From: a virus
Length of the DNA stretch: 27,304 nt
Virus record (IMG/VR): IMGVR_UViG_3300044641_003184
Location: 1 to 27,304 of that record
Reading direction: 5' to 3' (one strand)
This document shows positions 17,266 to 24,208 of the stretch, piece after piece. Below the pieces are notes generated by a model that saw nothing but the letters and a program-made list of their open reading frames with translations, had not been told where the DNA came from and ran no database searches. The translations under genes and the position numbers were made by a program. Each line of letters starts with the position of its first letter. Position 1 is the stretch's first letter.

Positions 17266-17941
17266 CATAGAACTCCTTGACCTTGGCGTTCCAGTGGTCA
17301 AGATAACTTTCAAACTCTCGCCCGCAAGTAACGAACTCTTTAACAAGTCCGTCTTGTGAGGCCATGAGCACTACGCCCTGGCGGATCTCCGTGCCGTACA
17401 TTTCGTTGTGTGCTGCAGCATAGGCTGTTAGCTGTATAAAATAATCGTCAATCCACTCACGTTTCTTCATCTTATTGGCCTGTTTGAAGTCTACAATGGA
17501 TGGTTCTCCTCGATAAACTCCCACCAAATCGGTCGTCCCAGCATAGACACCGCGCCTGTAGACCATGACTTCGTTGCCCCAAACCTCGTCTAGCTCGGGA
17601 AAGTAGGCCTCCATAAGGCTTGCAGCCATTCGATAGGCCTTGTATTGATAGGCATATTTTGCTGGTTGTAATGGACGAAGTTTGACGTGAGATTCGATGT
17701 ATGCGTGCATACATGTCCCTACTGCCGCCGCACTGTTCTTTATTTTCTCGACCTGCTCTTCCCCAACACGATTGGCCCATTCTATTAATTTTGTTTTGTC
17801 TTTAGTTTTATCTAATATGGTAGTCACGCTGGGCAGCTTTTCTCCGTGCCTGTTGACGTAACGACGCCCCTCCGGCAAGTCTTGCCTAGTCAAAGTTTCG
17901 TACTTGTATCGATTTATTTGGTTGATGACTAAATCAGCCAT
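17126..17941 (-). CDS. PD-(D/E)XK exonuclease, RecB/MGME1-like
   Basis: A 271-aa nuclease with the RecB-like fold signatures in order: PSVTTIL (37-43), GTCMHAYIE (75-83, His79), E124 in WGNEVMVY, GTTD (135-138, metal-binding Asp138), IVDFKQ (149-154, D151-x-K153) and Q170-x3-Y174. Enzymes of this type degrade DNA from ends and act in phage recombination, replication-intermediate processing or host-DNA breakdown. ATG at 17941 has GAGGAG about nine nt upstream and lies inside the end of the SNF2 gene (13-nt overlap), so the two form one operon. Residues 226-271, beyond the nuclease core, are Pro/Gln-rich and encoded opposite the end of the 1115-aa virion gene. Confidence 0.8.
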   Translation of the reverse strand: MADLVINQINRYKYETLTRQDLPEGRRYVNRHGEKLPSVTTILDKTKDKTKLIEWANRVGEEQVEKIKNSAAAVGTCMHAYIESHVKLRPLQPAKYAYQYKAYRMAASLMEAYFPELDEVWGNEVMVYRRGVYAGTTDLVGVYRGEPSIVDFKQANKMKKREWIDDYFIQLTAYAAAHNEMYGTEIRQGVVLMASQDGLVKEFVTCGREFESYLDHWNAKVKEFYAIAETEAKAPKDRLETKPDTAPQTQERSVPQPGLAEAPSWIQQDSD

Positions 17942-19371
17942 TCTTTTAACTCCTCTCCCAACACCTGGGTGGCAATGTTGATCTTGTTCTTTAGGGCCGT
18001 AACGATCTTTTCGTCCACAGACTTGGGTGTAATCAGGTCGATATACGTCACAGATTTGGTTTGCCCGATACGGTGAGCACGGTCCTCTGACTGCAGGCGT
18101 ACCTCTAGGTCGTAACTATTGGAGTAGTAAATCATTGTGCTGGCAGCAGTTAGGGTTAACCCGTAGCCCCCTGTTTTGGGCTGCCCAATAAAGAATCTTA
18201 GGTCGCTGTCTGGATCTTGGAACCGGGTCACGATCTTTTGTCGTTCTTCACCTTCAGTAGCCCCGTAGTAGGTAGCCGCACATCCCCCGCCATACGCCTT
18301 TGAGAGCGCCCGCTCGATCGCCAGGATGTCGTGGGTGTAGGAGGCCCATATAATGACTTTCCCTGAGACCTCCTCAATACAGTCAAGGAGGGCGTCAAGC
18401 CGGTTGTTCTTGATCTCGCGAATTTCACCATCGTCTGTCTTTAAATGCCCACAGCATATTTGATGCAGCCGCAGAAGTTGGGTTAACGCAGTAGCCGTGG
18501 TGGTCATCTGCCCGTCTTCGAGCATGGCCAGGGCCATGCGCTTCATTTGATTGTAAAGCTCGGCCTGCTCGTCCGTAAGCAATACCTCCCGCTTGGTGTA
18601 GATCTTTGGAGGTAAGTCCACGCACTCTTCTTTGGTCACCCGAAAGGCAAAGGGATGTAGCTTCTCGCTTAATTCATCCAGCCGCCTGTAGCCCACTACT
18701 TGGTTAAAGGACCTCGGACCCATGGTTTTCTTGACCAAAACGGCGTAACGGGTCTGAAATGCAAAAAAGCTCGAAAAGCCCAATAGGTCGGGGGACAGAA
18801 AAGCGCACTGTGTGTACAGGTCTAGCGGGCTTTTGGTAACCGGGGAGCCGGTTAGGATCCGCCTATATTTGGCAAAGCGGCCTAGCTTATAGATGTTCTT
18901 GGTCCTTTGGGCTGACCCTGTTTTAATTGTGGTGCTCTCATCCACGGACATTATGGCGTTGTGGGAAAGTAGGAATTTTTCCGCAAATTTCACACCCTTT
19001 GGAGTAGAGAATGCCTCTACGTTCATGATCAAAATATGCAAAATATCGTCCGGCTCAAACATAGAGTTCAACGCTATTTCCTGAGCCTTATTGGGATTGG
19101 GCGACCATAGTGCGGTGCGGTACATGACATGGTCGGGAGTGTGCTTAGGAATCTCAAGCTCTGCCCAGTTCCGATAGACACCCTTGGGCGCTATGATGAG
19201 CGCCCCGTTGATTCGTCCATTGTCGTACAGCATGCACATATTGTTGATGAGCATGAAACTTTTGCCCGTACCCATGTCGGCAAACAATGCCGCTTCGGGC
19301 TTATCCCAAAAACGTGCTAGATAAGCCGATTGATGAGCATAAGGCTCATTCTTGAATCGATAGTCCAACAT
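17929..19371 (-). CDS. SNF2-family DEAD/H helicase-like ATPase
   Basis: A 480-aa superfamily 2 protein of SNF2/Rad54 type. From the chosen ATG it has YAHQ (11-14, Q-motif-like), Walker A ADMGTGKS (31-38), a motif II variant DEST (144-147) followed by IKTG, motif III LTGSP (173-177), GGYGLTLT (401-408) and motif VI QSEDRAHRIGQ (427-437), the SNF2 hallmark. Such ATPases translocate on double-stranded DNA and remodel joints or protein-DNA complexes, usually without strand separation. I prefer ATG at 19371, with GAGAGAAAGT upstream, over TTG at 19392. Its pairing with a RecB-like nuclease suggests recombination or DNA-end processing. It is divergently transcribed from the early genes across about 70 bp. 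Confidence 0.85.
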   Translation of the reverse strand: MLDYRFKNEPYAHQSAYLARFWDKPEAALFADMGTGKSFMLINNMCMLYDNGRINGALIIAPKGVYRNWAELEIPKHTPDHVMYRTALWSPNPNKAQEIALNSMFEPDDILHILIMNVEAFSTPKGVKFAEKFLLSHNAIMSVDESTTIKTGSAQRTKNIYKLGRFAKYRRILTGSPVTKSPLDLYTQCAFLSPDLLGFSSFFAFQTRYAVLVKKTMGPRSFNQVVGYRRLDELSEKLHPFAFRVTKEECVDLPPKIYTKREVLLTDEQAELYNQMKRMALAMLEDGQMTTTATALTQLLRLHQICCGHLKTDDGEIREIKNNRLDALLDCIEEVSGKVIIWASYTHDILAIERALSKAYGGGCAATYYGATEGEERQKIVTRFQDPDSDLRFFIGQPKTGGYGLTLTAASTMIYYSNSYDLEVRLQSEDRAHRIGQTKSVTYIDLITPKSVDEKIVTALKNKINIATQVLGEELKEWLI

Positions 19372-19385
19372 ACTTTCTCTCTTTC

Positions 19386-19414
19386 TTGACAAGCTAAAAT
19401 CTTTGCGATAGCAT
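19386..19414 (+). promoter_or_regulatory. Sigma70-type promoter for early plus-strand genes
   Basis: A perfect -35 box TTGACA (19386-19391), a 17-nt spacer and TAGCAT (19409-19414, four of six matches to TATAAT) lie 31 nt before the first early gene. The element sits in the 73-bp gap between the divergent SNF2 and early genes, and its -35 box overlaps the leader region of the SNF2 gene. Host RNA polymerase use is therefore plausible. I saw no convincing opposite-strand promoter, only a TATGCT-like hexamer. Confidence 0.55.
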
Positions 19415-19444
19415 ACACGAACTTATAGAAAGGAGAAAGAGGTA

Positions 19445-19774
19445 ATGGCAAAAGTTTTTGTTGTACAAGAAACCATGCGCCACAACGTGTTGCCTGCGCA
19501 ACAGTTTGGAGACTTGGTGTTCTTACTGCCCCCTCAAGTTCAAATCGGCTTTTCACCAGGACCAATGGTGAATCGCATGAAACGTGTGCTTAGGGATTTT
19601 ACTGATCAAGACTACTTGCTTTTGATTGGAGATCCTGCTGCAATGAGTATTGCCGCTGCAATTGCATCGCAGTACAATAACGGCAAGTTCCGCTTCTTGA
19701 AGTGGGACAAACGGGAAATGAAGTACTATCCCATAGTAGTTGATTTAAACCAGAAAGGAGAAAGTTATGAGTAG
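19445..19774 (+). CDS. Conserved aquatic-phage early protein, unknown function
   Basis: A 109-aa protein, first gene after the divergent promoter, with a very strong ribosome-binding site (AGAAAGGAGAAAGAGGT before ATG). The sequence has VFVVQE at the start, FGDLVFLLPP (21-30), DYLLLIGDPAAMSIAAAIAS (56-75) and FRFLKWDKREMKYYPI (82-97). I recognise this block as a recurrent short protein next to replication genes in marine phage genomes, where it has no assigned role. The central GDP-x-A segment looks like an alpha/beta fold but carries no classic nucleotide-binding loop. Early position and strong translation signals suggest takeover or replication support. Its end overlaps the next gene by eight nt. 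Confidence 0.6.
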   Translation: MAKVFVVQETMRHNVLPAQQFGDLVFLLPPQVQIGFSPGPMVNRMKRVLRDFTDQDYLLLIGDPAAMSIAAAIASQYNNGKFRFLKWDKREMKYYPIVVDLNQKGESYE

Positions 19775-20321
19775 CATTGATTTTGAAACAGACGCACGCG
19801 CAATCACTGTTGAGGATAACTCTTTAACGGCTATTGCTGCTTTAGCAAAGCAGGCTCTTTTGCTTGAAAAAGACATTGAGGAACTCGAAACCACGTTAGC
19901 AGAAAAGAAAGAATCTCTGCGCAACTTGACTGACGAGCGTATCCCCGATGCCCTCAAAGAAATCGGTATGTCAAAGTTTCAGATGACCGATGGATCTGAG
20001 ATAGAAGTAAAACCGTTTTACTCGGCAAGCATTCCGGTTGACCGCCGAGGTGAAGCGTACGAATGGCTTCGTGCCCACGGGTTCGATGACATTATCAAAA
20101 ACACCGTCTCCGTACAGTTTGGTCGTGGCGAAGACGATGCAGCAGGCGATTTGATTAGTTCAATTCGCAAGCAAGGGCTCTTGCCTGAACAGGCAGAGAA
20201 GATCGAATCCCAAACCCTTAAAGCTTGGGTTCGCGAAATGGTGGAAAAAGGCACGGATTTCCCCACGGAGCTTTTTGGCGCTTACACAGGCTTCAAAGCA
20301 AAGATCAAGCGTGCTAAATAA
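19767..20321 (+). CDS. Conserved replication-module protein with N-terminal coiled coil
   Basis: A 184-aa protein with the ribosome-binding site AGAAAGGAGAAAG before ATG. Residues about 25-55 (ALAKQALLLEKDIEELETTL, AEKKESL) form a heptad-like coiled coil. A compact domain follows (MTDGSEIEVKPFYSASIPVD, RRGEAYEWLRAHGFDDIIKN), with a conserved-looking end (FPTELFGAYTGFKAKIKR). I do not recognise a named enzyme family. It sits directly before the SSB-like gene and after the early-module promoter, so it is likely to work with DNA replication or repair, perhaps as a scaffold or accessory to the SSB. This is inference from position only. Confidence 0.55.
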   Translation: MSSIDFETDARAITVEDNSLTAIAALAKQALLLEKDIEELETTLAEKKESLRNLTDERIPDALKEIGMSKFQMTDGSEIEVKPFYSASIPVDRRGEAYEWLRAHGFDDIIKNTVSVQFGRGEDDAAGDLISSIRKQGLLPEQAEKIESQTLKAWVREMVEKGTDFPTELFGAYTGFKAKIKRAK

Positions 20322-20339
20322 CTTAAAGGAACTTTAATC

Positions 20340-21110
20340 ATGAATCAATTAGCAAAGAAAAAAGAAACAGCTTTAGCAGTAGTTGACAACACAATGTTTG
20401 AGCAAGACGCCCATGATGGTATGGACAACATTTCTTCGGAAGATGTGGCGTTACCATTCCTGAAGCTTCTATCCCAACTTTCGCCTGAAATCGAGAACGT
20501 CAAGGGTGCAAAAGCAGGAATGATTTACAACACGGTCTCCGGGGAAGTCTATGATGGCACGCAAGGCATCAAGGTTATTCCTTGTCACTACGAGCGTAAG
20601 TACATCGAGTGGCAACCAAGAGGCTCGGGTTCCGGAGCACCGATCGCGGTCCACCCGGCAACTAGCGACATCATGACCAAGACTTTTCGTAAGCCTGGGG
20701 AAAGCAAGGACTACCTTGACAACGGCAATTACATTGAAAACAGTGCGCAGCACTACGTGATGATTGTTGGCGACGACGGTACTTGTTCACCCGCTTTGAT
20801 TGTGCTGAAGTCTACGCAACTGAAGAAGTCGCGTAAGTGGAACAGCATGATGATGACTTTAAAAATGAATGGCAAGAATGGGCCGTTCACTCCTCCGTCC
20901 TATAGCCATGTCTATCGGCTCACGAGCAGCAAAGAGTCGAACGACAAAGGCACATGGTACGGTTGGGAAGTTGAGCGTGTTGGTCCTGTAGAGGATGCTA
21001 CAGTTTATCACTCGGCAAAAGCGTTTGCGTTGTCTGTTAAGCAAGGCGAAGTAAACGTTAAGCATGATCAAGAGGAAGGTGCTAAAGCAACTTCTGATGC
21101 GCCGTTTTAA
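20340..21110 (+). CDS. SSB-like single-stranded DNA-binding protein
   Basis: A 256-aa protein with AAAGGAAC nine nt before ATG. The centre is beta-rich with aromatic and basic residues (KVIPCHYERKYIEWQPRGSG, HYVMIVGDDG, ALIVLKSTQLKKSRKWNSMM), as in OB-fold proteins. The C-terminus is acidic and ends SDAPF, the kind of acidic tip with terminal Phe that SSB and T7 gp2.5 use to bind polymerase, primase and helicase. It is followed by a terminator and then primase, helicase and polymerase, a fitting neighbourhood. It could alternatively be a recombination mediator. The assignment rests on the tail, composition and context, since no diagnostic motif exists for phage SSBs. Confidence 0.6.
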   Translation: MNQLAKKKETALAVVDNTMFEQDAHDGMDNISSEDVALPFLKLLSQLSPEIENVKGAKAGMIYNTVSGEVYDGTQGIKVIPCHYERKYIEWQPRGSGSGAPIAVHPATSDIMTKTFRKPGESKDYLDNGNYIENSAQHYVMIVGDDGTCSPALIVLKSTQLKKSRKWNSMMMTLKMNGKNGPFTPPSYSHVYRLTSSKESNDKGTWYGWEVERVGPVEDATVYHSAKAFALSVKQGEVNVKHDQEEGAKATSDAPF

Positions 21111-21123
21111 ATTGAGCCCTGCG

Positions 21124-21150
21124 AAGCCGCCCCTTGTGGGCGGCTTTGTT
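21124..21150 (+). terminator. Rho-independent terminator or attenuator after the SSB-like gene
   Basis: Perfect 9-bp stem AAGCCGCCC / GGGCGGCTT with loop CTTGT, followed by TTTGTT. It starts 14 nt after the SSB stop and ends 26 nt before the primase start. The short, interrupted T tract suggests partial termination, which would let some transcripts continue into the primase genes. Confidence 0.75.
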
Positions 21151-21176
21151 GCCTTCATACAGAACCGAGAAAGCCA

Positions 21177-22709
21177 ATGTCGGAAGTAGACATCACACGT
21201 TTTAAACAAATTTTTGCAGGCCTAGACATTGCGTACGGAACGTACAAGATTGAGAAGGAGCGGCAAGATGGAAAGCAAAACGGGAAAGCCACCATTGTCC
21301 GGCAATCTCCCACGGATGACCTTTGGATCAAGCATCTCAAAGGCGTCGAGCCAAGTCTCGGGATCATACCGATTCGAGCCGATAACACTTGCACCTGGGG
21401 TTGTATCGACATTGATATGTACCCCATCGATCACGTATCTATTATCAAAAAAATCAGACGGTTAGAACTCCCGTTAGTTGCGTTTCGTTCTAAGTCTGGT
21501 GGGCTGCACGTATTTATGTTCGCTAGGGAGCCGGTGACTGCGGCCTACATGCAAAAGAACTTGAAGTTGTTTGCCGCATACCTTGGGTATTCGGGGTCAG
21601 AGATTTTTCCAAAGCAAACGGAGATTTTAGTAGAACGAGGGGACACCGGTAACTTTTTAAACCTGCCCTATTTCGGGGGAGACAATGGCACACGTTACGC
21701 GTACAAAGATGACGGCTCTGCGGCCACACTCGAGGAGTTTTATTCCCTTTACGAAACCTATGCCGTTACTGAAGAAACCGTCATCAAAGAACCGGATAAC
21801 GCTGCGGCTACTCCAGACCTCGTTGACGGTCCTCCGTGCTTACAGGTTCTTTGTTCCCAAGGATTTCCGGAAGGTACACGTAATAATGGACTTTTCAACA
21901 TCGGAGTTTTTCTCCGTAAAGCTAAGCCGGATACGTGGGAGAACGAACTTATGGTTTATAACCAAAAGTTTATGTCACCCCCGCTTCCGTTAAACGAACT
22001 TAATTTAGTTTCCAAACAACTCAAGAAAAAAGAATATGGTTATAAGTGCAAAGATTCGCCGATTAACGGACACTGCAACGCATCGCTATGTAAGACTAGG
22101 AAATTTGGTATCGGTCAGTCTGGTGATATGCCAAGTATCTCGGCCCTCTCTAAGTATGCTTCTGATCCCCCGCTTTGGTTTGTTGATGTGGATGGGCATC
22201 GCTTGGAACTTACGACAGAAGAGCTCCAGCAACAGATTAAGTTTCAAGCTGTTTGCATGAACAAAGTCAACGTCATGCCTCCGACGTTGAAGAAACATGA
22301 GTGGGAAGGAGTACTCAATGGTTTACTTAAACAGATGGTGGAGACGCAGGCAATTACGGAAGCGCCGGAGGATACTTCCAGCGACGGGCGATTCTATGAT
22401 CTTTTGGAAGAGTTTTGCACTCACCTCCAGACTGCCATGGATCGCGAAGAAATTCTTATGGGCCGTCCATGGACGAATGAGGAAGAGAAATTAACTTACT
22501 TCCGGATCAAGGACCTTGAGAACTTCTTAAGCCGAAACAAGTTTGTGATGAGCACAGTCAAGATTGCACAGCGTTTGCGTAATCTTAACGGCAGTCCATA
22601 CTCCACTACGGTCAAGAACAGGACCGTACGAACCTGGCGCATCCCTGCGTACGAAAAACAAGACGCTCCCTTTGATGCAACTTTGCCTAACACGGGATCA
22701 CCATTTTGA
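21177..22709 (+). CDS. AEP-superfamily (TOTE-type) primase with PriL-like cysteine cluster
   Basis: A 510-aa primase or primase-polymerase that would lay down primers for replication. Catalytic motifs of the archaeo-eukaryotic primase fold are present in order: CIDIDMYPID (76-85, D78 and D80), SGGLHVF (107-113, His111) and a third acid at about D156 in RGDTGNFLNLPYF. A second domain has C221 (or C226), then RNNGLFNIGVFLRKA (235-249), C291, C300 and C305, the order seen in PriL C-terminal Fe-S domains. The last 150 residues are helical and may be a DNA-binding or helicase-contact module. The C-terminus (DAPFDATLPNTGSPF) is mildly acidic with a terminal Phe. The start has only a weak Shine-Dalgarno. 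The stop overlaps the helicase TTG start. Confidence 0.75.
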   Translation: MSEVDITRFKQIFAGLDIAYGTYKIEKERQDGKQNGKATIVRQSPTDDLWIKHLKGVEPSLGIIPIRADNTCTWGCIDIDMYPIDHVSIIKKIRRLELPLVAFRSKSGGLHVFMFAREPVTAAYMQKNLKLFAAYLGYSGSEIFPKQTEILVERGDTGNFLNLPYFGGDNGTRYAYKDDGSAATLEEFYSLYETYAVTEETVIKEPDNAAATPDLVDGPPCLQVLCSQGFPEGTRNNGLFNIGVFLRKAKPDTWENELMVYNQKFMSPPLPLNELNLVSKQLKKKEYGYKCKDSPINGHCNASLCKTRKFGIGQSGDMPSISALSKYASDPPLWFVDVDGHRLELTTEELQQQIKFQAVCMNKVNVMPPTLKKHEWEGVLNGLLKQMVETQAITEAPEDTSSDGRFYDLLEEFCTHLQTAMDREEILMGRPWTNEEEKLTYFRIKDLENFLSRNKFVMSTVKIAQRLRNLNGSPYSTTVKNRTVRTWRIPAYEKQDAPFDATLPNTGSPF

Positions 22710-24208
22710 GCGTGACAAAAGTATTCGGGCCTCCGGGAACGGGCAAGACTACGTATTTGTTGAACGTTGTTGACGATCTTCTACAAAACGGTACGCCCGC
22801 TTCACTGATTGGATACTTTGCTTTTACTAGAAAGGCAGCACATGAGGCCAAAGAAAGAGCCTACGCTCGCTTTCAGCAACTCGACTTTAAACACGATCTC
22901 GTTAACTTTAGGACGTTGCATAGCCTTGCTTATGCGAGACTGGGCATCCAAGCTTCCCGTATCGCAACGCCGGAGAACTTCAAGGATTTTGCGGCTCTGG
23001 CCAAAATTAATCTCAATATCGATCGAGGAGACGAGTCGTGGGAAGTTCGCGCTGACCATCCAATTCTCAATGTCCTCAACCTTGCCCGACTCAAAGGGTC
23101 TGACCTCCGGGCCGAATACAACAGAAGTAACTTAGACATTGGGTGGCAACACTTTTATTACGTGTATCAAATGTATCGCAAGTACATGAATGATAAAGGC
23201 CTGCTCGACTTCACCGATTTGCTAGAAATGTTCGCCGATGCCGACGACACCTATTACCCCAAGCTCGAGGTCGCTATCATAGATGAGGCTCAGGATTTGA
23301 GCCCGCTGCAGTGGAAAATTGCTGACAGGCTCATAAAACGAGCCACCAAGTCCTATATTGCCGGGGACGACGATCAGGCCATCTTTGGCTGGGCAGGAGC
23401 GGACGTCCGATCCCTGCTCACGTACCCCGGGGATCAGATTGTTTTAAACCAGTCCTACCGCATCCCGAGGGTCGTTCACGAGTACGGCAATAAAATTATC
23501 AATCGGGTGAAATACCGTGTACCCAAGGTTTGGGACTCCCGTCCAGAAGAGGGTGAGTTGCACTTCTACCAACGCTATACCGACGTGGATTTAATCGATG
23601 GGTCGTGGCTTATATTGGCTCCAACAAATTACATGCTCAACAATGTGCATGAGCATTTAAAGAGCATGGGAGTTTTGTTCGAGCGCAATGGCATCCGATC
23701 GATTGGTGAAGGACCGATTGAGGCCGTGTACGCTTGGGAAGCACTTAGAAAGGGGAAAGAGATTGGAAGTAAAGAACTTAAATCACTGTACACGTACCTC
23801 GGATCAGAAGGAATTGCACGGGGCTTTAGAAAGTTTGTCGGAGATCCTGAGCAATCCTACAGCCTTGAAAGACTTAGAGCAGAAGGCGGATTGGTTGCTG
23901 ACGACAGACCATGGTATGAAAGTCTTACAAAACTTTCCGACGCTAACCGAGTGTATATCCGAGCAGCTCTCAGACGCGGACAGTCACTTCGAGGAACTCC
24001 ACGGATACGTCTCTCCACAATACACGGAGCCAAAGGTGGTGAAGCGGATCACGTTATCATTATCACAGATCTATCTTCTCAATTCACTCGCGAGCAAGAA
24101 GTAAACCCGGACGATATCAATCGCTTGTACTACGTAGGGCTTACCCGAACAAGGAAATCCCTACATATCATTTACCCTCAGGACCAATATAAGGCTTTTA
24201 GGCTATGA
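22706..24208 (+). CDS. UvrD/PcrA-like SF1A DNA helicase
   Basis: A 500-aa ATP-dependent helicase, probably 3'-5', that would unwind DNA at the phage fork. All core motifs are visible: Walker A GPPGTGKT (8-15), motif Ia FTRKAAHEA (40-48), motif II DEAQD (193-197), motif III GDDDQAIFGWAGA (220-232), motif IV QSYRIP (249-254), motif V STIHGAKGGEAD (437-448) and motif VI YVGLTRTRK (476-484). It is shorter than UvrD (about 720 aa), mainly because the 2B-type insertion is small. The start is TTG at 22706 overlapping the primase stop (TTGA), or GTG at 22712; both keep the Walker A loop. The stop overlaps the polymerase start by four bases (ATGA), so primase, helicase and polymerase are translationally linked. 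Confidence 0.9.
   Translation: MSVTKVFGPPGTGKTTYLLNVVDDLLQNGTPASLIGYFAFTRKAAHEAKERAYARFQQLDFKHDLVNFRTLHSLAYARLGIQASRIATPENFKDFAALAKINLNIDRGDESWEVRADHPILNVLNLARLKGSDLRAEYNRSNLDIGWQHFYYVYQMYRKYMNDKGLLDFTDLLEMFADADDTYYPKLEVAIIDEAQDLSPLQWKIADRLIKRATKSYIAGDDDQAIFGWAGADVRSLLTYPGDQIVLNQSYRIPRVVHEYGNKIINRVKYRVPKVWDSRPEEGELHFYQRYTDVDLIDGSWLILAPTNYMLNNVHEHLKSMGVLFERNGIRSIGEGPIEAVYAWEALRKGKEIGSKELKSLYTYLGSEGIARGFRKFVGDPEQSYSLERLRAEGGLVADDRPWYESLTKLSDANRVYIRAALRRGQSLRGTPRIRLSTIHGAKGGEADHVIIITDLSSQFTREQEVNPDDINRLYYVGLTRTRKSLHIIYPQDQYKAFRL

Noticed and set aside
16900-17346. 148-aa minus-strand ORF across the late/minus junction
   Set aside because: Overlaps both accepted genes, is low-complexity Arg/Ser-rich and lacks any domain; the PD-(D/E)XK frame is the supported one.
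19372-19392. TTG start for the SNF2 protein at 19392
   Set aside because: Adds seven basic residues that are simply the translated purine-rich ribosome-binding region; ATG 19371 is better placed.
23688-24104. 138-aa plus-strand ORF inside the helicase gene
   Set aside because: Out of frame with helicase motifs IV to V, no ribosome-binding site, no family resemblance.
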